64,000 nt of DNA, taken from assembly GCF_004792665.1 (NCBI RefSeq), contig NZ_SRZX01000002.1, positions 310,001 through 374,000 on the forward strand. The letters run 5' to 3'. Each line of letters begins with the position of its first letter. Positions within the stretch are counted from its first letter, which is position 1. Below the pieces are notes generated by a model. It was not told where the DNA came from. It worked only from the letters and a program-made list of their open reading frames with translations, and made no database searches. Source of the DNA: Marinobacter orientalis (lineage in GTDB: Bacteria; Pseudomonadota; Gammaproteobacteria; Pseudomonadales; Oleiphilaceae). Positions 7,820 to 17,585 of this stretch are shown here, piece by piece. A program made the translations under genes and the position numbers.

Positions 7820-8296
7820 ATGATTCGAGTATTGACACCGCAGGAACGCCCCTTTCGGTACGGGCATATCATCAGAGCACTGATAGTGGCCACGTTCTTG
7901 CCACTATCAGTCCCATTGCTGGCCGCGGAAAGAGAGCATGGTTATCGGCTGCTTGAACTGGAAGGGTATAAGGTCAAGTGGGGCGAGCAGAAGCTAGGGG
8001 TGGGAGCGAGCATCAGCTATGCTTTTGCTGACGAGACGCTGCGATTCGATGATGCGCGCAATGGCACCGAAGATGTCTACGACATCCGCTACACGCTGAT
8101 TCATGAGATCGGTCGTGCCATCGGCCTGGACCATCCCGGGCCATCCGGCCAGGTGATGGGATTTCGCTACACCGAAGCCTTGCCCGGGCTTCAGCCCGGG
8201 GATCTCGCCGGTATCCGGCGACTCTACGGGCGCGGAGCCGATCGCAGTCAACTTGCCGATGGCTCCAGCACCCCTCCCTTCAGGTCAGCATTTTGA
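7820..8296 (+). CDS. degenerate matrixin-like metalloprotease (internal deletion, altered zinc site)
   Basis: 158 residues. An N-terminal signal peptide (hydrophobic about 18-36, LLAAE) precedes a strand GASISYAFADETLRFDDARN and then NGTEDVYDIRYTLIHEIGRAI. The usual zinc motif HExGHxxGxxH reads HEIGRAIGLDH: the second zinc-ligand His is Arg (codon CGT, one transition from CAT). The related proteins I know are near 300 residues, with about 100 residues between DDARN and the GxEDVYD strand; here the two are joined in frame. Downstream PGPSGQVMGFRY and the LQPGDLAGIRRLYG end are intact. Both changes argue against protease activity. No strong ribosome site precedes the ATG. It may be a secreted non-catalytic protein or a pseudogene in decay. 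Confidence 0.55.
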   Translation: MIRVLTPQERPFRYGHIIRALIVATFLPLSVPLLAAEREHGYRLLELEGYKVKWGEQKLGVGASISYAFADETLRFDDARNGTEDVYDIRYTLIHEIGRAIGLDHPGPSGQVMGFRYTEALPGLQPGDLAGIRRLYGRGADRSQLADGSSTPPFRSAF

Positions 8297-8302
8297 CCGG
8301 CT

Positions 8303-8851
8303 TCAGAAGTGGTAGCCAATACCTACAGTGTAGGCCCAGATTCCGTCGTCCTGGAACGCATCAGTAGCATCATCGGTGTCGTCGAACAGGAACTGGTACT
8401 CAGCTCGGGCGAGGATAAAGGTCCTTGACCGAACGTAGTACTTTAGGCCCGTTTCCAGGCCGGCAAAGGCGCTGTCGTTGACACCGTCACCGTAGACTCC
8501 GCCCAGGCTGGCACCGATGAAGGGCCGCGCACGATCCTCAAGGAAGTGGTAGTTGATGTAACCACGGGTTGAGCCGTTCCAGAAATCATCAGTGACGCCT
8601 TCGCCTTCAATATCGGCGTAGTTGATGCTTTGCCGGACACCGGCAACCATGTTATCCCGCAGATACCAGCCAAGATCGCCGGTGATGCCGAAGCTGCCGC
8701 TATTGAAATCCCGATCGTTACTGCCGGTTCCGGAGATGGAGAATTCCCTGTCGCCCTCTTGTGGGCCGAACGCCGGGGTTTGAGCGGATACTGCCATAGG
8801 CAGCGCACCAAGAAGACAGAAAGTAATTGCCGCAGTGTTTATTCTGATCAT
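8303..8851 (-). CDS. outer-membrane beta-barrel protein
   Basis: 182 residues with a Sec signal peptide (MIRINTAAITFCLLGALPMA, cleavage after VSA), then alternating amphipathic strands rich in Gly and aromatics, ending in the C-terminal Phe (GIGYHF) recognised by the BAM complex. Length and pattern fit an eight-strand barrel of the OmpA-like/OmpW-like type (PF13505-like). Function cannot be told. It converges on the matrixin-like gene with a six-base gap. Several inverted repeats lie upstream at 8894-9037. Confidence 0.75.
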   Translation of the reverse strand: MIRINTAAITFCLLGALPMAVSAQTPAFGPQEGDREFSISGTGSNDRDFNSGSFGITGDLGWYLRDNMVAGVRQSINYADIEGEGVTDDFWNGSTRGYINYHFLEDRARPFIGASLGGVYGDGVNDSAFAGLETGLKYYVRSRTFILARAEYQFLFDDTDDATDAFQDDGIWAYTVGIGYHF

Positions 8852-8893
8852 TAGAAGCTCCTTGCTTGCATTGTCCAGATTGCATTTCCATAA

Positions 8894-9037
8894 CGCGCCA
8901 TTACTACCTTGGCGCGGACTGTGACGCGACGGATACTACGGCTATCAACCGTCGCGAACACACCCGAAGAATCGGTTTATGACCCTCGGATGTCTGTGCG
9001 TTAGCGCACACGGGATAACGGAGAGGAGGAGTTATCC
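8894..9037. repeat. cluster of four inverted repeats
   Basis: Four perfect inverted repeats follow each other: CGCGCCA/TGGCGCG (8894-8900, 8910-8916), CGCGACGG/CCGTCGCG (8925-8932, 8949-8956), TGTGCG/CGCACA (8995-9000, 9005-9010) and GGATAAC/GTTATCC (9013-9019, 9031-9037). They fill the gap between the starts/ends of two minus-strand genes. The two nearest 9042 may terminate the ligase-DUF72 transcript; the two nearest 8851 may be operators of the barrel gene. None has a T-tract. Confidence 0.6.
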
Positions 9038-9041
9038 AGAA

Positions 9042-9788
9042 TCAGCGCTTTTGCCTGCGAACAGACTCCAGCAACCGCTGGGCATCCCGTGGCGCGCACG
9101 CCTTGTCGTCGTTGTCAAAATAGCAGAAGACATCCCTCCCCTCCTGCTCCCAATTGACAAAGCGACGCGCGAACCCCGCCAGGGCTCGACCGTCGTAAGA
9201 ACCAGTGTAGGCTTCCTCCTCGGGGCCATGCAAGCGTGCGTAGACGAAATCGGCAGTGGCCACGGGCGGCGATCGATAACCCTTGTAATCATAGTAACAC
9301 AGGGCGGCGTTGTACTTCGTAAGAACTTCGTAGACCTCGTCACACAGCCAACTGGTGTCGCGAAACTCGAATGCATAGCGGTAATCCGGAGGCAACTGGT
9401 CCAGAAACTCTGTCAGTCTGCTGACATTCACCCGCCAGCGGGGTGGCAGCTGAAAAATCAGTGGCCCGAGCTTTGAGCCGAACGGCTCCACCGCCGCCAG
9501 AAACCGGTCGAGCCCTTCGCCGGCGTCCTTGAGTTTCTTCATATGGGTCAGATAGCGGCTCGCCTTGACGCTGAACAGGAACCCGCCAGGCGCCGCCTCC
9601 AGCCACCCATTGACGGAGGTTTTGTCGGGTAACTGGTAAAAGCTGTTGTTGAGTTCGACGGTGTCAAAGCTGCGCGCATATTCTTGCAGCAAACCCTCTG
9701 CGCCAAGGCCTTCAGGGTAGAAGCTGCCCCGCCAGCTATCGAAATTCCATCCCGATGTTCCAATACGAATCCCGCCGTTTTTGCTCAT
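9042..9788 (-). CDS. DUF72 (YecE-like) protein
   Basis: 248 residues. The N-terminus IRIGTSGWNFDSWRGSFYPE, the ELNNSFYQLP segment, FSVKASRYLTH and the FEFRDTSW motif define DUF72, a TIM-barrel family of unknown function often found near DNA-repair or iron-sulfur genes. All conserved segments appear intact. The ATG overlaps the stop of the upstream ligase gene by four bases (ATGA), so the two are translationally coupled. The C-terminal part (FCYFDNDDKACAPRDAQ) is also typical. Confidence 0.85.
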   Translation of the reverse strand: MSKNGGIRIGTSGWNFDSWRGSFYPEGLGAEGLLQEYARSFDTVELNNSFYQLPDKTSVNGWLEAAPGGFLFSVKASRYLTHMKKLKDAGEGLDRFLAAVEPFGSKLGPLIFQLPPRWRVNVSRLTEFLDQLPPDYRYAFEFRDTSWLCDEVYEVLTKYNAALCYYDYKGYRSPPVATADFVYARLHGPEEEAYTGSYDGRALAGFARRFVNWEQEGRDVFCYFDNDDKACAPRDAQRLLESVRRQKR

Positions 9789-10810
9789 GGTGCCTCCCGC
9801 ACTACGTCTTTAGCCTCTTTATCGTCCCGCAGCCCCAGAAACCGGGGATGACGAAGCTTGCCATCGTCGGTCCACTCGGTGAAGCCAATCTCCGCCACCA
9901 GGCGGGGGTCTACCCAGGTGACATCTTCGTCTGCGCTGCTGACATCATCGAAGGGCGAGGTTTTTCTCTTGATCTGAACCAGTCTGCGATAAAAACTCTC
10001 AAGAAACTCATCACTGAAGCCGGTACCCACGCGGCCAGCGTAGCGCAGCTTGTCTCCCTCGTAATACCCTACCTCCAGTGCCCCGAAACCGACCCGGGAG
10101 CCCTGTGGCCTGGTGAAACCGCCGATGACGAACTCCTGGCCCTGCTGGCACTTGAATTTGAGCCAGTCCCCGGAACGCGCAGACCGATAGACCGAGGCGC
10201 CATCCTTGGCGATGATCCCTTCCCAACCCTTGTCACAGGCTTGCGCCAGATAGGCCTTGCCTTCCCGGTTTCTGTGGGGCAGATAGCGGATGGGGTCGGC
10301 AAACTCGAAGGCCGACTTGAGAATGGCTTTGCGACGCCGCAGTGGCAGCTTCCGGAGATCATAACCGTCCACAAAAAGGATATCGAACAGGTAGGCGCAC
10401 ACGGGTACCGAGCGGAGCAACTCACGGTCCGGATCGCGGACCTGCATTCGCTGCTGCAACCTGGAAAAACTGCTGCGATTCCCGCTGAAGGCGACTATTT
10501 CGCCATCAACCAGAAAGTCCCCTTCCAGGTTTTCCAGCCCCTCGACAATTTCGGGATAGGTCTTGTTCCTCAGCTTGCGATTACGGGAGTAGAGTGTAAC
10601 TTTTCCCGACTTTTTCCCGGCAATAAAGCGCACGCCGTCGAGCTTTCGCTCATAGAGCCATGCCTCGTCATCGAAATAGTTTTCTGTCAGCCGCGCCTTC
10701 ATGGGCTCAACAAAGGCAGGCTGCCGTTGCGCTTTGAGTTTTTGCTTCTCCTCGGCGCTGAATTTATCCGTTGGACCAGCCATCGTGATACCAAACTCCC
10801 AGGGTTTCAT
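9785..10810 (-). CDS. ATP-dependent DNA ligase, LigD ligase-domain type
   Basis: 341 residues, a stand-alone nucleotidyltransferase/OB-fold ligase. Motif I is YERKLDGVRF with the adenylated Lys at 56; motif III VDGEIVAF, motif IV EGIIAKDG and motif V DWLKFKC follow in order, and an OB-fold runs from about residue 220. This matches the ligase part of LigD used in bacterial end joining, without polymerase or phosphoesterase domains. No Ku gene is present in the window, so an end-joining role is not shown. A second possible start, ATG at 10783, lacks nine residues. Its stop overlaps the DUF72 start by four bases. Confidence 0.88.
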   Translation of the reverse strand: MKPWEFGITMAGPTDKFSAEEKQKLKAQRQPAFVEPMKARLTENYFDDEAWLYERKLDGVRFIAGKKSGKVTLYSRNRKLRNKTYPEIVEGLENLEGDFLVDGEIVAFSGNRSSFSRLQQRMQVRDPDRELLRSVPVCAYLFDILFVDGYDLRKLPLRRRKAILKSAFEFADPIRYLPHRNREGKAYLAQACDKGWEGIIAKDGASVYRSARSGDWLKFKCQQGQEFVIGGFTRPQGSRVGFGALEVGYYEGDKLRYAGRVGTGFSDEFLESFYRRLVQIKRKTSPFDDVSSADEDVTWVDPRLVAEIGFTEWTDDGKLRHPRFLGLRDDKEAKDVVREAP

Positions 10811-10861
10811 TTAAGGGTAGTACACCTCATCGGGTATCCGGTAATCAAGGGGCAGACCCTC

Positions 10862-10890
10862 TTGACGGATGCTGCGGCGGCTTATATACA
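10862..10890 (+). promoter_or_regulatory. sigma-70-type promoter of the glucan operon
   Basis: TTGACG (10862-10867) and TATACA (10885-10890) are spaced by exactly 17 bases, about 60 bases before the glgE ATG and upstream of seven closely packed co-directional genes. Sequence evidence only. Confidence 0.5.
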
Positions 10891-10950
10891 TATAGTCAGA
10901 GGCCATGAAATTGGCCCCCTTCTTACATCAGTACGAAGCCAAGGTTATTC

Positions 10951-13900
10951 ATGGAATCCCAAGGATCAGGGCCACGTATCTACAATCTTTTCCCGCTCCT
11001 CGCCGGTACCACTGCCGACTGGCAGGCAGAATTGCCACGTATCGCGGGAATGAATTTCAACTGGGTCTATCTCAACCCGTTCCACTATCCGGGGTTCTCC
11101 GGGAGTCTGTATGCGGTGAAGGATTACTATGCCCTCAATCCCCTCTTTGATGATGGCAGCGGCTGTTCCTGCGACGAACAGCTCAGTGCATTCGTCGAGG
11201 CGTCGGAGCAGTCGGGCCTGTCCGTGATGATGGACCTGGTGATCAATCACACGGCAAAGGATGCCATCCTGGTAGAGAAACACCCGGACTGGTTCCTTCG
11301 CGACGAGGATGGCGAGCTGAAGTCCCCCGGGGCGATCGATCCGGACGATGCAGGCCTGACTACGGTGTGGGGAGACCTGGCCGAGATCGACTATTCAGAA
11401 CGGCCCGCCCGCGCGGAGATCGTCGCCTACTGGCAGAAGCTGGTGCGTCATTACGTCGGGCTCGGCTTTCGGGGTTTCCGCTGTGACGCCGCTTACAAGG
11501 TGCCCGCGGAGGTCTGGAAGGCCATCATCGGGGCAGCACGTGACCACAACACCGGAACGGTCTTCATGGCCGAGACCCTTGGCTGCCGCCCGGAGGAGGT
11601 CTATGCCCTCAGCGATGCCGGTTTCGACTACCTTTTCAACAGCGCCAAATGGTGGGATTTCCGCTCCCCCTGGTTGCTGGACCAGTACGATGCCTTTCGT
11701 CATATCGCACCCTCCATCGCCTTTCCCGAGAGCCACGATACCGAGCGCCTCGCCGCCGGGCTTCTGCGCGAAGGCGTCCCGGAGGAAAATATCCAGCGGC
11801 ATTACCGCTTCCGGTATAGCTTTGCCGCCACTTTTTCAGCCGGCGTGATGGTGCCCATGGGCTTCGAATTCGGCTTCCGGCAGCCTCTCGATGTAGTCGA
11901 GAGCCGTTCCTGGCTCAAAGAGACCCCTCTCTTTGATATCAGCGACTTCATCGCCGCAACCAATCGCAGCAAGGCCTCTGTGCCGGCGCTGAATGAGGAC
12001 GGTAGACAATTTTCCGTGCAAGCTCCCGGCTCCGATGCGGTGGTGCTGGCCCGCCATTCCTCGATACCTGCAGAGTGGGCGCTGCTCTTTATCAATCCCT
12101 TGCCCGGCCGCGAAGTACGGCTTTCGGTGGACGAACTGGAGCTGACCCTGGATGTCGACACCACTGCCGAGGAGATCACCCCCGGCGGCGAGGCTGTACG
12201 CCTGCGCCCCGATTCGCGTCTTGTCCTTAAACCGCTGGAGGTGCGCATCTTTCAGGTCAGCAGTGCCTCCGGGGAGGCAGCGGGCGCCAGTACTGTTACC
12301 AGCCACAATGTAACCGCCCGTTATCTCGATACCGTGCGTTCCGGAGTCATCACCATCCAGGATGTCTATCCGGAAATAGACTGCGGCAAGTACCCGGTAA
12401 AGCGGGAGGTCGGCGACAGTCTCGAAGTCACCGCAACCATATTCCGGGAGGGACACGACAGCCTCAACGCCAGCCTGCTCTATCGCCGCCAGGACGAAAC
12501 CGAATGGCGGGAAGTGTCCATGTCGCGGATCAACCCCGGCCTCGACCTGTGGCGCGGCACCCTCCGGCTGGAGGAGAACACCGAGTATTTTTACACCATT
12601 GAGGCCTCGACCGATCTCTTCGAAACCTGGTGGCAGGAAACCGGCAAGAAACTGGACGCGGGCCAGGAGATCGGCGTCGAGCTTCTGGAAGGCCGGGCTC
12701 TGGTGGCGGAAGCCCTGGAACGCACCGCCGGCAATGACCGCCGCCAGATTTCCCGGGCACTGGCTGACTTCGATAAGGCCGCGGATATTGGTGAGAAGAC
12801 CGAACTCCTCCGCTCTCCCCTGTTGCGGAGCACTCTCGCACGCTGGCCGGACCGAGCCAGATCCGCCCGGTACGGGCGGGAACTGGAAGTAATCGTCGAC
12901 CGCGTCCGCGCCCGTTTCGCCAGCTGGTACGAAATATTTCCACGCTCCCAGGGCGTCGTCGAAGGCCAGAGCGCCACATTCGCCGACTGCGAGAAGCGCC
13001 TGCCGGAGATACGGGAGATGGGCTTCGACGTGGTCTACCTGGCACCGATCCATCCCATTGGCCACACCAACCGCAAGGGGCCGAACAATACCCTGAATGC
13101 CGGCCCGGATGACCCGGGAAGTCCTTACGCCATCGGCTCTGAGGAGGGGGGACATACTGCCATACATCCTGAGCTGGGCACCCTGGAGGATTTCCGCCAT
13201 TTTGTGCGCGCCGCCAGTGATCTGGGCATGGATGTCGCCATGGATTTCGCAATCCAGTGTTCACCGGACCATCCCTGGTTAAAGGAATACCCGGAATGGT
13301 TCACCATTCGACCTGACGGCACCATCAAATATGCTGAAAACCCACCCAAGAAATACCAGGACATCGTTAACGTCAATTTCTACGGTGAACACCAGGAGGA
13401 ATTGTGGCGGGAGCTGCTCAATGTGGTTCTTTTCTGGGTACAGCAAGGCGTCAAGATCTTTCGGGTGGATAACCCCCATACCAAGCCGGTGCCATTCTGG
13501 GAATGGCTGATCCGCGAGGTGCGCCTTCACCATCCCGAGACGATTTTCCTTTCCGAAGCCTTTACCCGTCCTCCGATGCTGCAGATGCTGGCGAAGGTTG
13601 GATTCAGCCAGTCCTACACCTATTTCACCTGGCGCAACAGCAAACAGGAGCTGACGGATTATCTTCAGGAACTGACCTCTACGGAGATCGGCGAATACCT
13701 GCGCCCCAATTTTTTCGCCAATACCCCCGATATTTTGCCGACGTTCCTGCAAACCGGAGGAAGACCCGCTTTCAAAATCCGCTTCGTGCTTGCCGCCACC
13801 CTCTCAAGTGTTTATGGAATCTACAGCGGCTTCGAGCTGTGCGAAAACGACGCTGTACCGGGGAAAGAGGAGTATCTCCATTCAGAAAAGTACGAATACA

Positions 13901-14307
13901 AAGTCCGGGACTGGGCCGCCCCGGGCAATATCCGTGAATACATCACCGCCATCAATCACATCCGCCATCGGAATCCGGCATTGCAGGAACTGTTTAACCT
14001 GCGGTTTCATCACGCCGACAGCCCGGACATACTGTTCTACGGCAAAACCCTGGAGCAGCCCGCCAATCTGATTTTCGTAGCCGTCAACGTCGACCCCTTC
14101 GACGGCCACGAAGCCACGCTGGAGTTCCCGCTGGAGCAACTCGGCATTCCGGAAGATGCCGGCTTCGAAGTGGAGGAGCTGCTGAGCGGTGCCCGGCATC
14201 TGTGGCACGGCAGGCATCATCATGTCCGGCTGGAGCCGGAAAATCCTGCCACCATCTTCCGGGTGACCCCCCCGGATCATGTGGATTACCATTCACCCAG
14301 TCTGTGA
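10951..14307 (+). CDS. glgE: GlgE maltosyltransferase fused to an N-terminal GH13 amylase-like module
   Basis: 1118 residues with two glycoside-hydrolase-13 barrels. The C-terminal part (about 455-1118) is GlgE, which moves maltosyl units from maltose-1-phosphate onto alpha-1,4-glucan: the accessory beta domain (YPEIDCGKYPVKREVG), the nucleophile Asp840 in FRVDNPHTKP and the acid/base Glu869 in FLSEAF are all present. The N-terminal barrel (about 5-440) has its own complete GH13 triad: Asp179 (GFRCDAAY), Glu208 (FMAETLG) and Asp263 (PESHDTE), plus DLVINHT. It is probably an active alpha-amylase-type enzyme or a maltose-releasing partner. Standard GlgE is about 660-700 residues. ATG at 10951 follows CCAAGG. 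It is the first gene of the operon. Confidence 0.93.
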   Translation: MESQGSGPRIYNLFPLLAGTTADWQAELPRIAGMNFNWVYLNPFHYPGFSGSLYAVKDYYALNPLFDDGSGCSCDEQLSAFVEASEQSGLSVMMDLVINHTAKDAILVEKHPDWFLRDEDGELKSPGAIDPDDAGLTTVWGDLAEIDYSERPARAEIVAYWQKLVRHYVGLGFRGFRCDAAYKVPAEVWKAIIGAARDHNTGTVFMAETLGCRPEEVYALSDAGFDYLFNSAKWWDFRSPWLLDQYDAFRHIAPSIAFPESHDTERLAAGLLREGVPEENIQRHYRFRYSFAATFSAGVMVPMGFEFGFRQPLDVVESRSWLKETPLFDISDFIAATNRSKASVPALNEDGRQFSVQAPGSDAVVLARHSSIPAEWALLFINPLPGREVRLSVDELELTLDVDTTAEEITPGGEAVRLRPDSRLVLKPLEVRIFQVSSASGEAAGASTVTSHNVTARYLDTVRSGVITIQDVYPEIDCGKYPVKREVGDSLEVTATIFREGHDSLNASLLYRRQDETEWREVSMSRINPGLDLWRGTLRLEENTEYFYTIEASTDLFETWWQETGKKLDAGQEIGVELLEGRALVAEALERTAGNDRRQISRALADFDKAADIGEKTELLRSPLLRSTLARWPDRARSARYGRELEVIVDRVRARFASWYEIFPRSQGVVEGQSATFADCEKRLPEIREMGFDVVYLAPIHPIGHTNRKGPNNTLNAGPDDPGSPYAIGSEEGGHTAIHPELGTLEDFRHFVRAASDLGMDVAMDFAIQCSPDHPWLKEYPEWFTIRPDGTIKYAENPPKKYQDIVNVNFYGEHQEELWRELLNVVLFWVQQGVKIFRVDNPHTKPVPFWEWLIREVRLHHPETIFLSEAFTRPPMLQMLAKVGFSQSYTYFTWRNSKQELTDYLQELTSTEIGEYLRPNFFANTPDILPTFLQTGGRPAFKIRFVLAATLSSVYGIYSGFELCENDAVPGKEEYLHSEKYEYKVRDWAAPGNIREYITAINHIRHRNPALQELFNLRFHHADSPDILFYGKTLEQPANLIFVAVNVDPFDGHEATLEFPLEQLGIPEDAGFEVEELLSGARHLWHGRHHHVRLEPENPATIFRVTPPDHVDYHSPSL

Positions 14308-14315
14308 GGACTTCC

Positions 14316-17300
14316 ATGACGGAAAGTAGTCCGCTCTGGTATCAAAACGCTATCATCTACCAGCTTCATATCAAGGCCTTTTTCGACGCCAACGGAGACG
14401 GTACGGGGGACTTCGCCGGTCTGACCCGCAAACTCGACCACATTACCGAGCTGGGCGCCACCGCCATCTGGCTGCTGCCATTTTATCCCTCTCCCCTAAG
14501 GGATGACGGCTATGACATAGCCGACTACAAATCCATCCACAAGCGCTATGGCAACATGCGGGATTTCCGGCGCTTTTTGCGGGAGGCCCACCGGCGCGAT
14601 CTCAAAGTGATTACCGAGCTGGTAATCAACCACACCTCGGACCAGCATCCCTGGTTTCAGAAGGCCCGGCGTGCCAAACCCGGTTCTGCGCGGCGTAACT
14701 ATTACGTCTGGAGTGACACCGATCAGAAGTATCTGGGCACCCGCATTATCTTTACCGATACCGAAACCTCCAACTGGAGCTGGGATCCGGAGGCCAAAGC
14801 CTACTACTGGCACCGTTTTTTCTCCCACCAGCCCGATCTTAACTTCGATAATCCCCGGGTTGTGGATTCGATTCTCGACGTGATGAAATTCTGGCTGGAT
14901 ATGGGCGTTGACGGTCTGCGGCTGGACGCCATTCCCTATCTTTGCGAGCGGGAGGGCACCAATAATGAAAATCTTCCCGAGACCCATGACATTCTCAAAA
15001 AGATTCGCCGCTGGCTGGACGATAACTACAGTAACCGCATGCTCCTGGGGGAAGCCAATCAATGGCCGGAAGACGTACTGCCTTACTTCGGCACGGCGTC
15101 AGAGCCCGAGTGCCACATGGCTTTCCATTTCCCCCTGATGCCACGAATGTACATGGCGCTGGCCCAGGAGGATCGTCACCCCATCACCGATATCATGGCA
15201 CAGACGCCGGAAATTCCCTCTGACACGCAATGGGCCATCTTCCTGCGCAATCACGACGAGCTCACACTCGAGATGGTCACCGATCAGGAGCGGGACTACC
15301 TGTGGAGCTTTTATGCCAGCGACCCCCGCATGCGGGTGAATGTGGGCATTCGCCGGCGTCTCGCGCCACTGCTGGACAACGATCGCAACAAGATGCAGCT
15401 GCTCAACAGCATGCTCATGTCCATGCCCGGCACGCCGATTGTCTATTACGGCGATGAGATCGGCATGGGGGACAACATCTTTCTGGGGGACAGGGACAGC
15501 GTCCGGACACCCATGCAATGGACACCGGACCGTAACGGCGGTTTTTCCAGTGCGGATCCGGCCAGCCTCTACCTGCCAGCAATCATGGACCCCATTTACG
15601 GCTACGAAGCACTCAATGTAGAAGCGCAGCACCGCAACCCTTCCTCCTTTCTGAACTGGATCCAGCGGCTCATCGCCGTCCGCAAGTCACACTCAGTTTT
15701 CGGCAAGGGTTCCCTGCGCTTTCTTTTCCCCGGCAACCGCAAAGTTCTGGCCTATATTCGCGAAGATGAGGATGACGCCATACTGTGTATCGCCAACCTG
15801 TCCCGGTCTGCCCAGCCGGTGGAACTGGACCTGAGCGAATTCCGCGATCGGGTGCCGGTAGAACTGCTTGGCGAGAGTGCCTTTCCACCCATTGGCGAAC
15901 TGCCTTACTTTCTTACTCTCCCCCCCCACGGGTTTTACTGGTTCCAGCTGACCACGGACGCGGAGCCACCGGCCTGGCACATGCAACCGGCGGGAGCGCC
16001 GCAGGAATTCCACACCCTGGTGTTGCCGCAACGCTGGCAGAGCCTGCTGGAGGGACGGGGGAAAGCCGAACTGGAGAATCGATTACTCCCGGAATTTATC
16101 GCCGGCCAACGCTGGTTTGCCGCGAAGGAAACGGGCATCGCTGCTGTGATCCTGAAAGAGTGGGTCGATATGACGGAAGCTGACAACGGCTGTCTGCTGA
16201 GCATCTTCGCGGTTCACCTGAATGATGGCTCGTGCCAAGACTATTTCCTGCCGTTGTCATTGCAGTGGGAGGAAGTCGGCAGGGAGCTGCTGCCGCCCGC
16301 GCAGTCGACAGTAGCGCGCACCCGCAGTGCCAACCGACTCGGCTACCTGCTGGACGCGGTGGGAGACGAGGGTGCCATCCGCACATGGCTTGAGCATTTT
16401 CAGGGCCACGCTGAAAGCGGCAGCGGCATCGCGGGCAGAGCGCTGTTTACCACCACCTCGGCGTTCCCCGGCAATTTCGACGCCCGGTCCGCTGCCATCA
16501 AGCCTACTTATCTGGAACAGAGCAACAGCACGTCAATAATTGACGACACCATGATTCTCAAGACTTACCGACATCTTCAGCCGGGCCTGCATCCGGAGTT
16601 CGAGGTCGGGCGTTTCCTCACCGAAGTAGCCGGCTACAAAAACAGCCCTTCGTTATTTGGCGCCCTGGAGATCGAAGATGAATCCGGAGAACGCAACCTT
16701 GTCGCGATCCTGCAAAGCTTTGTTGCCAACCAGGGAGACGGATGGGGCTATACCCTCAGTTATCTGGACCGGTTCCTTCACGATACCCGCTACGCCTCCC
16801 GTGAGGAGATAGCGGCACAGAAGGATACCCATGTCGGTTTCACCCGCCTGATGCGCACACTGGGCTTAAGGGTTGCGGAGCTTCACCAGGCCCTTGCCAC
16901 ACCAACCGCCGATCCCGCTTTCAGCGTCGAACCGGTGACTTCCGCCTGGCTGGACGAGTGGCGCCGGCGACTCATGCGGGAAGCGGCTTCCGCACACAAA
17001 ACACTGCAGCATCACACAGAGAACGACGACGAAAGACAGGCGGAACGGTTGCGCGCGCTCCTGCACCTTTGGCCCGTCCTTGAAAAATGCATCGACGAAC
17101 TCATGCCTGACCGGGTCACTGCCCTGTTAACGCGGACTCACGGTGACCTTCACCTGGGCCAGGTGCTGGTAGCGGAACACGACTTTCACATCATCGACTT
17201 CGAGGGCGAACCGGCCAGGCCTCTGGAGGAGCGGCGTGCCAAGCAGGTGCCTCTGCGTGATCTCGCCGGGCTGTTACGGTCGCTGGATTACGCAGCCCGC

Positions 17301-17585
17301 ACCGCCGCCGCCAGGGAGACGGAAAAATTCAGGGATGACCATGCCCTGGCGCTGACCCTGGAGTGGCTGGATCTCTCCCGCCAGGCCCTGTTGGATGGAT
17401 ACCGGCAGGGGAGTGAGGACTGTCGCTTTTCTCCCGCGGAAACCGGGGAGTTCGAGAGCCTGGTGGCTCTGTTTACGCTGGAGAAAGTTCTCTACGAGAT
17501 TCTCTACGAAGCCAATAACCGTCCCGACTGGCTCATTGTCCCCGTCGACGGTCTCATCGAATGGATCAGCAGGCACAAATCATGA
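14316..17585 (+). CDS. treS: trehalose synthase-maltokinase fusion (TreS-Mak)
   Basis: 1089 residues. Residues 1-550 are TreS, which interconverts trehalose and maltose: [20 protein letters not shown] start, triad Asp204 (GLRLDAIP), Glu246 (LLGEANQ) and Asp314 (RNHDELT). From about 600 to the end is maltokinase, which phosphorylates maltose to maltose-1-phosphate with [12 protein letters not shown] at 941-949, then IIDFEGEP and the long [20 protein letters not shown] segment. Together they turn trehalose into the GlgE donor in one polypeptide. The open frame extends upstream into glgE, but ATG at 14316, after GTGAGGACTTCC and eight bases past the glgE stop, gives the family's normal N-terminus. 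Such fusions are known in several proteobacteria. Confidence 0.95.
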   Translation: MTESSPLWYQNAIIYQLHIKAFFDANGDGTGDFAGLTRKLDHITELGATAIWLLPFYPSPLRDDGYDIADYKSIHKRYGNMRDFRRFLREAHRRDLKVITELVINHTSDQHPWFQKARRAKPGSARRNYYVWSDTDQKYLGTRIIFTDTETSNWSWDPEAKAYYWHRFFSHQPDLNFDNPRVVDSILDVMKFWLDMGVDGLRLDAIPYLCEREGTNNENLPETHDILKKIRRWLDDNYSNRMLLGEANQWPEDVLPYFGTASEPECHMAFHFPLMPRMYMALAQEDRHPITDIMAQTPEIPSDTQWAIFLRNHDELTLEMVTDQERDYLWSFYASDPRMRVNVGIRRRLAPLLDNDRNKMQLLNSMLMSMPGTPIVYYGDEIGMGDNIFLGDRDSVRTPMQWTPDRNGGFSSADPASLYLPAIMDPIYGYEALNVEAQHRNPSSFLNWIQRLIAVRKSHSVFGKGSLRFLFPGNRKVLAYIREDEDDAILCIANLSRSAQPVELDLSEFRDRVPVELLGESAFPPIGELPYFLTLPPHGFYWFQLTTDAEPPAWHMQPAGAPQEFHTLVLPQRWQSLLEGRGKAELENRLLPEFIAGQRWFAAKETGIAAVILKEWVDMTEADNGCLLSIFAVHLNDGSCQDYFLPLSLQWEEVGRELLPPAQSTVARTRSANRLGYLLDAVGDEGAIRTWLEHFQGHAESGSGIAGRALFTTTSAFPGNFDARSAAIKPTYLEQSNSTSIIDDTMILKTYRHLQPGLHPEFEVGRFLTEVAGYKNSPSLFGALEIEDESGERNLVAILQSFVANQGDGWGYTLSYLDRFLHDTRYASREEIAAQKDTHVGFTRLMRTLGLRVAELHQALATPTADPAFSVEPVTSAWLDEWRRRLMREAASAHKTLQHHTENDDERQAERLRALLHLWPVLEKCIDELMPDRVTALLTRTHGDLHLGQVLVAEHDFHIIDFEGEPARPLEERRAKQVPLRDLAGLLRSLDYAARTAAARETEKFRDDHALALTLEWLDLSRQALLDGYRQGSEDCRFSPAETGEFESLVALFTLEKVLYEILYEANNRPDWLIVPVDGLIEWISRHKS

